A stretch of 64,000 bases of DNA, from NCBI GenBank assembly GCA_001986395.2, contig MQVO02000043.1, positions 1 to 64,000 of the forward strand, read 5' to 3'. The notes beneath the pieces were generated by a model. The model was not told the origin of the DNA. It saw nothing but the letters and a program-made list of their open reading frames with translations, and made no database searches. This document shows positions 38,916 to 54,072 of this stretch, piece after piece. The first letter of the stretch is position 1; every line of letters begins with the position of its first letter. The DNA comes from Irpex lacteus. Lineage: Eukaryota; Basidiomycota; Agaricomycetes; Polyporales; Irpicaceae. Made by a program: the position numbers and the translations under genes.

Positions 38916-40373
38916 ATGGACGCCTCAACGTCGAGCACCCACATGCCAAGAAGCATCTTCCCCGACATTCCCGCATCTAGGCGCGCTGCGACGATAACAC
39001 CAAACTACGCCGACACTGGGCATACCTCGCCAGCTCCTACACCGCTAAACACCCGCAGACATACTACACAATTCCTACCCACCCGACGCGAAGCTCGTCC
39101 TCTCCGGTCTTCACCTCTTGCAGGTCCATCGCTTGCACTGACACAAGATGGTATCCTCGCTGTGTCAGAGGCAGAGAAGAAATTAGCAGCTTCAAGGTTG
39201 GCATCGCATGGCGAGGCGCACGCAGGAGATGCTGTAGCAGAGTCTTCAGCTACCGAGGTTACTTCCCCAACATCCGAGTGCTCGTCATCTGGTCATGCTC
39301 TGTCTGCGCCTGAACCACATACCCGGACTGAGCCAGCACCAGACGGATCGATGTCCTCTCGCATAAGGCGGCTTTCGCTTGGATTCAAGAGGAAGTCGTT
39401 TCAGGCACCCCCTGCGCAGTCGGATTCCACACCCCAGCCACGACGGGCCTCGTCCTCGTCTTCGCATTCACATAGTCAAGAGGATGCGCCGCCCGTACCT
39501 CAACTCCCTCAATGGGCGCGCGGAGCAGTGAAACGTTCAGTTACCGAGCCATCGACACCCACCGACAAGCCTACTCATCGACAAAGCCATCATCCCAGAC
39601 GGTCCACCTCTCCCACCATGCCAACGTCCGACCCCGTCAAAGTCGCCCGAAGAACAAGCCTCCTTCCCTCTCAGCTCCCCAACACCTCCCGGAACCCTGA
39701 AGAGAACTGGATGACCAGTGCCTCGGCGCCTCGGTTCTCTCGGCTCAGCCTCAAGGCAGACGGCGTCGTCATGCCGGTCTCGGTGAAGGAGGCTCGACGT
39801 CGGTCGACGGCGAGTCTCTCATCACGCATGAGCGCGTCGGACGTGCGCGGTCTCAAGGGCAAACAGAGTACGCGAAGTCTGAGGAGCGTTCACCCGGCCA
39901 GTGAGACGGCGAAGCGCCTTGCAGAGGACGCCGAGATGCAGCCTCCCCGCCCACTCTTCAGAGGAGATTCGAACGCCTCGTCTAGCTCCTTGGGGTCGTC
40001 CATAACGGATACGGACAGTATCTTGACGGAGACGAGGTCGATCAGTCGAATGTCGAGTATGACGGATGGGGAACTGCCGTTGCCCCATGGGTACGCCGAG
40101 GAAGGGAAGTCGACGAGCACGCTGGAGTTGAGGATCAACGACGTTACCATCGACATGATCAATTATGAACACATGGAGCATGTCGAGTCTCCTCGGTCCT
40201 TCACTGAGATGGAGCTCGCTACGATAGCGGAGGTTGAAGCTCGCGAAGTCAAAGGAGTCTCCGAGACTGGTATCGAAACCACCGTCGTAGACTCGCCGAC
40301 TCCCACGAAAGTCAAAAGACGAGGAACACTCAAGAAAGTCTGGAAACGCGTCGTCAGGAGCGTCACAGGATGA
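38916..40373 (+). CDS. Ser/Pro/Arg-rich disordered protein, 485 residues, single exon
   Basis: No known domain recognised. It is an uninterrupted frame from MDASTSSTHMPRSIFPDIPA to a basic amphipathic tail (KVKRRGTLKKVWKRVVRSVTG minus its last residue). Composition is dominated by Ser, Thr, Pro and Arg with many RRxS-type and SP sites (SSRIRRLSLGFKRKSF, RRSTASLSSRMSASD), so it is probably a heavily phosphorylated, mostly disordered protein. An ordered patch may lie near the end (STLELRINDVTIDMINYEHM; SFTEMELATIAEVEAREVKG). The lack of introns is unusual next to its neighbours but fits low-complexity proteins. The C-terminal tail could bind membrane or nucleic acid; this is speculation. Confidence 0.7.
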   Translation: MDASTSSTHMPRSIFPDIPASRRAATITPNYADTGHTSPAPTPLNTRRHTTQFLPTRREARPLRSSPLAGPSLALTQDGILAVSEAEKKLAASRLASHGEAHAGDAVAESSATEVTSPTSECSSSGHALSAPEPHTRTEPAPDGSMSSRIRRLSLGFKRKSFQAPPAQSDSTPQPRRASSSSSHSHSQEDAPPVPQLPQWARGAVKRSVTEPSTPTDKPTHRQSHHPRRSTSPTMPTSDPVKVARRTSLLPSQLPNTSRNPEENWMTSASAPRFSRLSLKADGVVMPVSVKEARRRSTASLSSRMSASDVRGLKGKQSTRSLRSVHPASETAKRLAEDAEMQPPRPLFRGDSNASSSSLGSSITDTDSILTETRSISRMSSMTDGELPLPHGYAEEGKSTSTLELRINDVTIDMINYEHMEHVESPRSFTEMELATIAEVEAREVKGVSETGIETTVVDSPTPTKVKRRGTLKKVWKRVVRSVTG

Positions 40374-40946
40374 ACGTCTTCCTCCGTGCTCCGCCTCTCT
40401 TCCCTCCCGACTAACTTATGGTGCCGACAACCCTCTTTCTACTGGCTTTATCTCCAGGCGACTTGCTCAGTGCAGAACACTTTCTTGCTGGCTCCTAGAA
40501 GCACTAGATATACGAATATTATTATGGACTTTCTATTCAGTACACTACGGACGCTACTACCATCTTGCATGTGGTCGAGATACACACATACATACACTAT
40601 ATTACCTAGCTTGCCACTCTTTGTTCTTTTTGTCCGGCCGACAGTCATTTTACGATCCCCACTCGTTTTGCACCATACCCTTCGATACTCGATACCCACG
40701 TTCCATACGGGTTTATGGCAAAGTACATAGCAGAACACCAAAAAGTCTAATATACACGTGAACAGCCTGTTGTATCCGTTGTATCATCCCACTACGACGT
40801 GTTGCTACTTGTCCGTCTACTGAACAGACTCATGCGAGATAGTCTCGAATTTGACTGTGCGTCCTCGCTCTCATGCATTGCCTCAGCGTATCTAGCGACC
40901 GGACCGTCAGCGTCGCAGTCCTTCGCACAGAAGCAACGGTGGAAAC
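40374..40946. other. convergent intergenic region
   Basis: 573 bp between two stop codons, presumably both 3' untranslated regions. No gene or repeat was recognised. Confidence 0.45.
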
Positions 40947-43400
40947 TCACAAAAGTTTATAGCGCACCAACTCACCCTCGAGCTCTTCATGTCGTAGCCT
41001 CGCCATAACCAATTCGTTCTACAACAACCGTAAGCGCTCGCACACATTAAGCGAAATATCAAACGAGAAGACACCCACAAGGACATTCACATGCTCCGCA
41101 TTCAATTGCGCCAAGTTCCTCTCGAGGTCGTTGCTGGCAATACATTCATATGAGCCTATTGAGTACGACAATCATCCAAGAGAGCGAAACAGATCCCGGG
41201 AAACTTACACCTGAGCTTGTAGAGTTCGATTCGTGTTCCGCAGATTATCCATTTCGATCGCGTGTGCGTCCCGCGTTCGCACGAGTTCCGCGTACTCGGT
41301 GGCATATTGATCCAGCATGAAGGGCGTAATGTTCATCGACACAGCATCCTGCACGAATCGGTCTATGTCATATTCGACGACGTCAGAGTCGTCTTGTGAG
41401 CCAGCGACCTGGATCATGTTTTGGGTCAGTGGAGAGTCTACCATGTGGAAGTTATGATGGGATATGTACCTGGTATACGTCTAGCATGCTGCTGTTCAGG
41501 AATACGAGAAGTTGGTCAAATTTCAAGGACAAAAGTGTCTCTTCGTTCTTGGCTAGAAGCACTAAACTGAATGAGAATAGTGCTTCTACTCCACTTGCGA
41601 GCACGTTGTCATATATTCGGAAGACCACAGGGAGTGGAAACCTGGATAGGGATAAGCTACCGAGGTACAAACGAGACAATATTGGACCCACTTATAACTG
41701 AACATGGTGAGGAACCACTGCGAGCAATACATGCTGGACTTGATCCCCTGCCTTATGAAGTGTATGTGTAATACCGGAAGGAGCTCTTCAACCAGGCGGT
41801 CATACTATGCTCGGTTAGCTTATGTCAATGTACTCGAGAAGCAGATCTACCTGAAACTGATTGCAAGATACATGAGTCAGGACGAGCGAAGTCTGAGAGG
41901 GTGCTTCTTACCATTCGCTGCTGGAGTCTTGGCATTTCAGGCAAGAAATGTCCTCGTAGGTCATATGAGTGCATGAGTCGTACAAGCAAGCAGAAGGCTT
42001 CTTCGTCAGGCATCTACTGATACTATGAGTATACGTATAAACGTATATGTATATGACTTACGTTCAATAATAGGATCGCTACAATAAACGGAAGTCCTTG
42101 ACAATAACCTACTGGAGGGTCGTACCTAATGGAGGTGTCAGGCATTTGCTATAGACAGATGTAGAATCAAACATACAAAGAGTATGCCTTTAGGACGTTG
42201 AAAAGATTTTCTTGCCCTATTCCTTGCCCTTCCGTGAAGAAAGCGTGATGAGGGAACGTTCGACCAAGGTCGCGATTTATAGCTTTCTCGTGCGGGCTGG
42301 GGTCCTTTAGAAGCTTCAAATATGTTTGTTCTAAGTCGGGATCTTTGGAGGCAGACCTGTGGACGCCAATGAGTATATGATAGAGAGCGAGGCCGGGATA
42401 CTGACTTATCCTACCTACATTAACTGCCAAATCATACCACGCAGCGACTTCGGGATTCCTCGTTCGATCGCTTTCGCCAGCTCTTGGGGATGAGCGGCTG
42501 CAAAGCCCTGGTAATCGGACACAACATTTCCCCAGAAAGCTATGTTCTTAATTTAGAGATTAGAAAGACTAGATGAGCCGAATACGCACTCCAATCAGCT
42601 TCGCCCGCCAACTCGTAGTCTTGCCTCTTCCCAAACTCTTCCTGTAGCCTCAGTTTCCCATCCAGACTCGCGCGACGCTCGCTTTCGTCTCCTTCCACCT
42701 CTGCCCTGGAAAGAATCCCGGACACGATCGTTGAATTTGACGCGGTCTTCTTATGAACTCTATTTGTATGCACCAGTCTGATCAACTCGGAGCCATCCAG
42801 CGTCTCCCTTCTTTCGTCATAAAGCGTGGCTGTTTCTGCCAATGTATGGGTGGGCGAAGAAGGGCCTTCGTTTGCCTCCGGAAGTTCTGGTACATCCGCC
42901 AAACTCTGCCGTGCACTACTTAGCATCACGGTGGAGAATCGTGCATCGTCGTCCGTGATGTCAGACGCAGCTACAGATTCCCTAGCAGAGTGTTCGGTGC
43001 GAGTGGGCGACAGAAGAGCATCCAGGGCCTGTGGGGAGGAAGGAGAGTTGACTTCAACAGTGTTGTTTGATGTATGCAAATCAGTGAGGAGAGGTGGAGT
43101 TTGCGACTTTGGCCTCGGTGTCACGAGGGACTCTTCGTAGTGGCCATTGTCAGGGCCAGTAGCACTGAGATCCAAGTCCTCGAACTTTGCTCCCTCGTCA
43201 ACGTCTTCGAATTCCTCCTCCTCGTCATCTTCAGGTTCCTTATGAGTAGCGGTATCTGAGTCCGGTGCTGAAGCAGTGAGATGCGTAGCCGGCTCGGGTG
43301 ACTTCTGGTCGTCATTAAGCTGTAAGTCGCGGAGAGCCACGACCTCCGGGTTTTCAGATTTCTCTTCGTGTTCTGTCTCTTCCGTAGGAATTGTAGCCAT
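40947..43400 (-). CDS. GYP5: GYP5-like TBC-domain Rab GTPase-activating protein
   Basis: GAP for Ypt/Rab GTPases in ER-Golgi and exocytic traffic. The N-terminal 270 residues are acidic and disordered (DDEEEEFEDVDEGAKFEDLD), as in yeast Gyp5. The TBC domain begins DWTFWGNVVSDYQGFAAAHP with IERGIPKSLRGMIWQLM. It has the arginine finger in INRDLGRTFPHHAFF and the glutamine finger in PPVGYCQGLPFIVAILLLN. MPDEEAFCLLVRLMHSYDLR, MYCSQWFLTMFSYKWP and LFSFSLVLLAKNEETLLSLK follow. The C-terminus is a coiled coil (MDNLRNTNRTLQAQV; SNDLERNLAQLNAEHVNV; NELVMARLRHEELEGELVRY), ending KLL. About nine exons, all in frame. Catalytic Arg and Gln are both present, so it should be an active GAP. The symbol follows overall architecture; a related GYL1/EVI5 naming is possible. 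Confidence 0.88.
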
Positions 43401-44891
43401 AATAGCGACCTCGAAGGAGAAAGTGACTTCGACAAAGCGAGAATATACTGGAGCGTTCAGTCAAGCCTTCGTGTTGCAAGATCAGGAACGAGATGAGCAT
43501 TGAGTGCGCCGGCGGTATAGAGCTTGACAGCTTGAGCGCCAACCTCACAGAGCGCCTACTGTTGTCTGTATATGGAAAGTTGATAGGATTGTGGCGTCAA
43601 AGGTTCCATGTACGTTGCCCAATGTCGATCATCAAGCTCTCGCAGAGCTCTCCAAGGGAAAAAAAATGCAACACAAGGTATTTGTACAAGATGCTGTTTT
43701 GAGTGATCTCCTGGGTATACTACGAGCCCGGATTAACAAGGAAAAGGAGGGCTGAGGTTTAAGGCCGGACGCAGACGAACTTGAAAGGTCGCATTCAAAC
43801 CTCTCACGATCCGCCTTCACTGTATTCACTCGCTCAGTATACTTGCGCATGTTCACAATCGCTTGAAGTTCACATCAAGTACATCGTGTTTGAGCTTGAG
43901 GAACTTCGCCCGAGAAGGAAGGTATTGTTCGCAAGTCGCCATCACTACTTCGGGCGTAACGGCTTTGCTATAGGCGCCAAGGTTCCAACTTGTTTCTGAC
44001 CCTCATCGTCGCGAATGTCGGCCTTGACAAGCTTGACACCTAACTATGCGTCACTTTTTTTTGATAATAACGCTGTCGAGAAATAGGTTGTTATGCACCG
44101 GTGAAGTCGGGCATTGTGCAAAACTTGCGTTTTGCAACGACCGACATGAATTGCAGCGCCTTCGCGCTATTATCTCAGGTCAGCACCTTGCTCTATGGTT
44201 TGAGCGATCGACATCTGATGAGAACCCTACAGAAATGTTTAAACATATTCTCCGAATCCTCAAAATGCAATCGTGCATCATGTCTTTGAACGCGCCCAGT
44301 TGAACTTTGACGTTTTGGGTGCTTCAGCCGTGTTCGACCGGTACACTCATAAGTTCGTTTCACATTGGCTCATGTCTTTGCTCTGTGACGACAAATTAGT
44401 TGTTATGTCAGAATTTATGCTGGGACGCGGTCTGAAAACTTCGTCGCACAAGTTCTGTGTTGTTCGGGCTTCAGGGGCATCGGTGTCTATTGCTTTATTT
44501 GGACGTGGACATTTTACAGTGCGTGCAATGCCACTACCAATTTTCTGAGAGACAACTTCTCGAGGATATTTCACTCATAGCAGTCCTGCCAGTGGGCATG
44601 TTCTCGACTCTTATACGTGCCCCTGCCGGAGCTCGTTCTTGTGAGTGTAGCGCTATCGAGAAACAATTGTGGCCACCATACTAATCAACTATTTTACCTC
44701 AGGATCCCACTAGAGCGGCTTGATGACGGGCGTAACTCTGACACCTTGGCTACGTTGGTATCTCTAACAGCCGCAGCGGTCCTTCTTGCATTGCGCGCGC
44801 GATCTGGTCACACGGCGGATTGATAGTGCCTCAAGTTACCTTTGCAGCCTCGGCGCGCACCATTTTTGGTATGTTCAAAGTTCTGACAGCG
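43401..44891. other. intergenic, one weak spliced ORF on the plus strand
   Basis: 1.5 kb between divergent genes. A plus-strand frame at 44273-44520 could join, through a 45-nt intron, to 44566-44640 and then, by a GTGAGT...CAG intron, to about 44702-44823 (IPLERLDDGRNSDTLATLVS ... SGHTAD, stop). There is no recognisable domain, so I do not call it as a gene. The remainder shows nothing. Confidence 0.25.
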
Positions 44892-44899
44892 TATAAATA
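44892..44899 (+). promoter_or_regulatory. TATA box of the secreted-protein gene
   Basis: TATAAATA 267 nt before the ATG at 45166. The pyrimidine-rich leader between them contains a GGTAAGT donor at about 44989, so a 5' UTR intron is possible. Confidence 0.45.
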
Positions 44900-45165
44900 G
44901 TAGGAGGTACTGTGCTGAAATCCTCAGCTCTGGGAGTTCCCTTTCGTTCCCTCTACTAGCCTTAGTCTCCGATTGGCACTGGTTGGTAAGTGCTCACAGC
45001 TGAGATCTTTATCATTACTTTAATTGACGGTCCCATACATAGCTATATCGTTGCTTTCCTCACCTTATTCGCATTCTAATTTACGACTTCGCCTTACGAC
45101 ATCCTCTCCTTACTACTTCCAGTCCCTCACACTCAAACCACCTCTATCGTCCTCTCCACTTTGCA

Positions 45166-46509
45166 ATGCGTCTCTCCGCCACCGCCGTTGTCGTCGCCAT
45201 CTTCGCTGCTCAGCCGGCCTTGTCCGTTCCCCTCTTCCAGGGAAATATCGGTGTCAACCCTGCTCCGGTTCCAGCTCATTTGAGCAATTTCCTTGACCGT
45301 CTCAGAGAAGCGTCCAAGAACTCTCAAGTCAACTCCAACATACTCAGTGCTCGCGGGGATTCTGCTGGCTTTGCCAGAGAGCTGGAGGAACTCCTCGCCC
45401 GTGCAGATGATGATGACAGTGAAGCGTTTTCGATCTCTGGTCTTAAGAAGATATTCAAGATTGGCGGGATTGCCTTAGACGGAGCCAACATCATTGGCAG
45501 CCTCTTCCCGTGAGCAGAGTCATGATATGCTAATATCTCCCTTGCTGACATACTTATCCCCTTGACAGTGGTAGCTCCCAACAGGCGCCCCCGCCTCAGC
45601 CCTCTCAGTCGGCGGCAGCTCAACGGCGAGGATTTATTGGTCCAATTGGCCCCGTGATTCCTCAAATTGGCCCCGTCATACCGCCCATAGTAGGCCCCTT
45701 GCATTTCCCTAAACCTCTGAAACTAGGGTATGTAGTTCAGCTCGTCCTTCTTTCGATCAAAAGTTAAAACATACATGTAGCCCTGGTATTGCGATCAACC
45801 CCACACCTGTTTCGGTTCAGCCCACCCCAACTCCGACCCCACAAGTCGTAGGGTCGCTGCCGATCGAAACTCGGGACCTTGAGGAACGCAGCGTTCTCTT
45901 TCCTGGAGGTATCAATGGTATCCATCTCGGGTAAATGGAATCGATTCTCGTAAATAGCTTTCGATGCTAATAGTTGTGGTATTAGCCCCGGTGGAGTGAT
46001 TTTCAACAAGCCCTTCCCACCTTTTGCGCCAATCGACCACGGACCTATTCAGAACCTTCCCATCATAACAAAGAAGCCGATTCTTTCACAAGCTGGATCG
46101 CTGCCTATTGCTCAGCGCGAGCTGGTTGAGTTGATTGCGCGTCAGCTCGTTGACGACGAGAGCGGTGCCAGCATTGGCACCACGATCGGCAAGGTGTTTG
46201 ACAAGGTCAAGGACGTCTTTGGGGATGCTAAGAAGCTTGACAAGATCGCTACCGGCACTTCCATTGCCAGTGACGCCGCTAGCATTTTTGGCAGCATGTG
46301 AGTACTCGCATTTACCGACGTGTTTTCTAGTTTGAGGATGAAGCTGATCTGTCGATGATAGCTTCCACGGAAACAACCAATCTCCGCCCCCGCCGCCTCC
46401 CACTCAGTCCGGTGCCCCTGCCCAGGCTCCCCCTCAGGCCCGTGAATTCATGGACCTGTTCGCTAGGGCAGTAGCGGACGTTGCTCGTGAATTGGACGAA
46501 TTGGACTAG
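45166..46509 (+). CDS. secreted Pro-rich protein with internal duplication, function unknown
   Basis: Begins with a clear signal peptide (MRLSATAVVVAIFAAQPALS, cleavage probably near AQPALSVP). Five exons splice in frame. Order: a helical module (GFARELEELLARADDDDSEA; SGLKKIFKIGGIALDGANII, GSLFP), a Gln/Pro-rich linker (QQAPPPQPSQSAAAQ), hydrophobic Pro-Ile-Gly repeats (GPIGPVIPQIGPVIPPIVGP), then a second helical module (AQRELVELIARQLVDDESGA; DKIATGTSIASDAASIFGSI). A second Gln/Pro linker (NNQSPPPPPPTQSGAPAQAP) follows, then a final acidic helix (FMDLFARAVADVARELDELD). The two halves resemble each other, suggesting an ancient internal duplication. It has almost no Cys, so it is not a hydrophobin or a small Cys-rich effector type. 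Family unknown to me. Confidence 0.75.
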
Positions 46510-47064
46510 TTGTAGATGAGTTTCAAGTCGGAGTACCTGTGTTTTGGGTACTCTCATAGTATGAGGATGTCTTAAGTAGTAATTCACGAATAGACGGTGA
46601 TGGCTAGGCTCTCAGAGCTCACCTTCTCCTTACCACCGCCCAAACTTCTCCTCGGTATGGATTTTATCGTGATTCATCCCAGTCCAGCCAAGTATAGCAA
46701 GTTCATCTCACCACGTCTGATTCTGCATAGGTGATTGACTTTGTCCCTATAATTCATTCGCATCGGTACCTCCGAGTCACATCGTATACTAATAATCCTT
46801 CGGAACTATCACATACGAGCCGCTCATGCCTTACAAAAACATATCGCGAGAACAGGATGATTGTTGTCTGTTCGCTGACAGGCTCTCTTATAGTAAAGTA
46901 TACGAAAAAGATGATAGATATTCCGACAAAGATGACAAAAACTAGTACAAACGGTGAGGATTGCACAGACTAAGAGCCTGGCGAGCTCAGGACAGGTGTA
47001 CATCAGGCTACCATAATATCAATAAAAGAAAATTCTCCTCGAGGATGCCAACTTAGATGACCGC
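46510..47064. other. convergent intergenic region
   Basis: 555 bp between the stop of the secreted-protein gene and the stop of the first peroxidase gene; AT-rich in places. No gene was recognised. Confidence 0.45.
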
Positions 47065-48700
<1,636 letters not shown>

Positions 48701-48722
48701 TCACGCTCTGGAACAAACCATC

Positions 48723-48729
48723 TTATATA
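48723..48729 (-). promoter_or_regulatory. TATA box of peroxidase copy 1
   Basis: TATATAA on the reverse strand, 75 nt before the ATG at 48648. Confidence 0.6.
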
Positions 48730-48806
48730 CCTCCTCGACGTACACAAGCTGAGGAGAAGTTGGAGTTCTGTGTAGCACTGCTAATCTAGTCTGTACCACA
48801 CATCGA

Positions 48807-48811
48807 CCAAT
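48807..48811 (-). promoter_or_regulatory. inverted CCAAT box (ATTGG in gene orientation), peroxidase copy 1
   Basis: Lies 77 nt upstream of the TATA box. The other peroxidase copy has the same element 79 nt upstream of its TATA box, which supports function, probably a Hap/CBF-type site. Confidence 0.45.
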
Positions 48812-48862
48812 GAGCTTGAAGTTATTTTGGGCTTCCTGTACCGCAGTAGGAGTAACATGGCC

Positions 48863-48890
48863 CGTGGAAAGACATTGATATCGTGACACT
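48863..48890 (-). promoter_or_regulatory. 28-nt promoter block shared with peroxidase copy 2
   Basis: Identical to the block at 51601-51628 in 24 of 28 positions when both are read in gene orientation (AGTGTCAC ... TCTTTCCACG). It lies 51 nt upstream of the ATTGG element here and 52 nt upstream in the other copy. Confidence 0.5.
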
Positions 48891-51600
48891 CTTTCGGGTT
48901 GCACGATGACGAAACCTTTGTACGAATGGTGGGTTTAGCATGAAGAACAAAGGGCGGGGCTGCGAACCACGTACCGAAAAATGGGGTGATGAGGATGAAC
49001 TTCGTCGTCTAGATGCACGGCGGGCGGGAGGGTTGCTACCAATGGAGGTTCCACACTAACGGAAAAGCGGTCTGTTTCCTCTCACAGGCAGAGGGTTAGC
49101 TTGACCGGTGCTGCGACTCCAACGCCAGCCGGCAGAGGTGATAGATGTCGATGCTTACCCACACCCGTCCCCGGCACAGTGGATGGCAAGCAAAGCGGGC
49201 GAGACAACAGGCAAAACTTCTCATCACACTCCGTCGACTAGGCGAGATAGTAAGTGAACAGTAACGTTTCCACCCTGCATAATAAGTTGCCGATACAACA
49301 AGACACAGATGAGGTGGGTGGTTACTGACCATACCAACATGTTCAACGCGTTATAAGGTAAGAGATATATTTATTCTCTGGAAATGACACGCACAGCTCG
49401 GGATTTGCTTCTATAATTTACTTGGCAAAGACGTAGTAAAATTGCCAGAGGTTGTGTGATACCCGCATCCGTATTGCTGTCCATGGATCCACGGTAATGT
49501 ATGCAGGATGGCTATATCAGGGGATGCATTCGTCTGTGATTTTCGGTACCGCTTTGTACTTGGAGTCTGGCGAATAGTAACAGAGCGAACGTACGAGAAT
49601 GCTTTGTCACAGCGGTGATGGTCCCAAGAGAAGACCGCTACCATGCACCAGAGATGGGAAATAATCTGTCCAGTGTTCCTCGCGAGCCCGGTGCAATGGG
49701 TGAATAGGCCCAACTCTGTGGCAGGTGCAAAAGACCAGACGAGCCGGACGAGCTTCACCCACGGTGTAGGGAATAGTCACACGTTGCAGCAGACGACCAA
49801 TATCCGCATGCAGAGAGTGAGCCAGATGTCTAAAAGATGGGTCTGGATGTTGGAATGTCCATTCAGCATCGAAAACAAATGAGAACGAGATGATTGGTAC
49901 GTCCCCGTGCGAGTACTGGCTTGCTTATCATCCGAGTCGGTACTACTGACATGGCAAAGTTCGAAATGTCAGCGCTGTTAGCGCTCACTGGAAGCTCTGT
50001 GAATGCGTGGGAATTCCACGTGCAGGAGTATACAACGGGCGCTAGAATACCAATCCCCTGCCAGAGTGGCACCGTGACGGGCCAGTGCGATATGCTTTTC
50101 TACCTCAGATACATACTACACCAATACCAATAACTGCGTTGCGCATCTCTATCATCAGGTTTCAGTGTTTATGAGACTGACGCAATGGACCCATGCACAT
50201 GTACGCAATTCTTCCTCTGTAAAAACGCAATTGGACAACGCGCTCATTAACATAATGCATTGTCAGTGCTGTCAAGTATGATGATCATTCAGTGTTCGAC
50301 AGGCAGCATCTGGGGTTCGCTGCTGTTGTCACGGTCTACTTGGTGATTATCGTCCCTTCACAGTCTGGCACTTGAAGGTATCATACTATGTGTAAACCGT
50401 TTGCATCACATTGCACTGCGGCACCGTTCTTCTGCGGAATCGAACAAGTTAACTCTAACTCTTGGCAACAACGTCAACGTAAGCCTTTCTATTGCTTTGC
50501 CTCTGCCCAGCGCTGAGAAGTTGATACATCTGCATAGTCCCCATACTTGCAGAATTGAACGTACTTTCAGCCAGTATACTTACTCAGTACCACACCGATT
50601 GTTCCAGTTTTTGTGGTAACTCTGGTATGTCTATAAGTGACTCCATCGGCTTTGCTTCCAATAGCTCTGATCTGGGTCCGCAAATACGCCAGGAACCTTT
50701 GTCCTCGACTTAACGACTGTCAGTGGCAGAGATTGCGTTTAAGCGCCCAGTGTGAGAGTATTCCCAACACCGTGGGTGGGTTTACTCCGGATCACTTCGA
50801 CACTCCAACTTGCACCATTGCATCGGTGCATTGCAGGCACATACCAGAGCCCACGATTGGCTTTTAGAGACACATCTTCTCACCACTCCTCGAACGTCAA
50901 TCTCGGACACCCTCGGTTCATCACTGTGCTTCTATCTTTCGCATGGTCGTTGTGCTCCCTTGACTCGTACTCGGGAAATGAGGTCGAGGCACATAACGGC
51001 CTTTCGATTCGCCAAGCCTCACCCAGCACCGTGGATTTTTGCATGTTGACACAAAAAGGTACAGGCGGCTTGTTAGCCAGACACCCTTATTTGGCAGTCT
51101 GTGCGACTACAAGATGAATTGCTCTCATAATCGCTGACTACGAACAACGTTATTCTCATCATAGAACAACCCCATATGCAGCGTCTTTCTCAGCTTGATC
51201 ATAACAGAAGGCGCATGCAAATTGGCCCGCAAATGCTCGAGCTGGCCCGAACAAGAGGATGGGCATCAACGTGATGTGAAGTTTCACTCGATTTCCCCTC
51301 TATGTTGCTCATCTTCCACTCTTTCGGGGCCAAGTGTGAGTAAAGCTATTCGGGGCTTTCGTCTTTACCGGCTGACAGTTTGCAGTTGACACAGGTTCGG
51401 GGACGTCCAGCATGGTAACTGTGAGAAGCAACAAACAGACTTTCCTCGCCCAAGGTACCGTCTTGAACCCTCCGCCTCTTCGACCATATGGCCTGTAATA
51501 TTTGCCATGTGTATAGATGCGAAATTCGACGCGATGCTCAAGATTTTGGCTTTTGGCGAGGCATCGAGCTGATTTCGCTCTACATTCTTCGACCCAGTAC

Positions 51601-51628
51601 AGTGTCACAATCACAATTTCTTTCCACG
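51601..51628 (+). promoter_or_regulatory. 28-nt promoter block shared with peroxidase copy 1
   Basis: Counterpart of 48863-48890, 24 of 28 identical, at the same distance from the ATTGG element. Either leftover homology from the duplication or a conserved control site. Confidence 0.5.
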
Positions 51629-51680
51629 AATACCTCTCGGACAGAATTTGTGGCGAACGAGCCGAAATACAACTCAGTCC

Positions 51681-51685
51681 ATTGG
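51681..51685 (+). promoter_or_regulatory. inverted CCAAT box (ATTGG), peroxidase copy 2
   Basis: 79 nt before the TATA box at 51765; spacing matches copy 1 within two bases. Confidence 0.45.
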
Positions 51686-51764
51686 CCCACAGGGACGGCA
51701 TCAAGTTGTGTTGGCGATTTGTGCACAAAGGTCCATCTGTATCGGCAATGCTGGTCAAAAAAGA

Positions 51765-53476
<1,712 letters not shown>

Positions 53477-54072
53477 ATGATGGGCATCGGTCGGCCAATC
53501 TTCCTTTATTTTTGGATTCATTGACTGTACTACATGGTTTTGACGAAGTGTGCTTGTTCTGGGGTTGCGCAGATCGCGTTCCTATACTGAGTGCTTGTAT
53601 TTTCTTGATAACAATAGAATTTGCGTTGCTAGTGCACTCAGCATGATTAGTGAGATCCTCTCAAAACATGAGCACACAAACTCAACCAAGTGTCCTCATC
53701 TACACAACACAGCTTCTAGTACACTCCGATGCTCGTGGGACTGAGTGCACTACGCCAGAGTTTGGTCTTGCTCCAGAGTGATGGTACGTACCGGTATTAC
53801 ACTATGGTCTAATTTTAGACCTTGGGACCGTGTTTGATCGCTGAAGTTAACTGAACCCTCCCGCGACGATCCCGACGCCCCGAACCAAGGAGTCGTATCA
53901 CTAGACGCGTGTAATTGGGCGAGCTTCGGAGACCAGCACTTCGGACGACTCTGATATTCGAGAATGTTCTCACTACCATTGCGCAGACGGAGTATATCGC
54001 AGAGATAGATTGGTACAGTAGGTTGCGGCACTGAACGTTGTACATGAGTATCATACAGATGCATAATCAACA
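53477..54072. other. convergent intergenic region
   Basis: 596 bp between the stop of peroxidase copy 2 and the stop of the Kelch-MYND gene. No gene was recognised; presumably both 3' untranslated regions. Confidence 0.45.
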
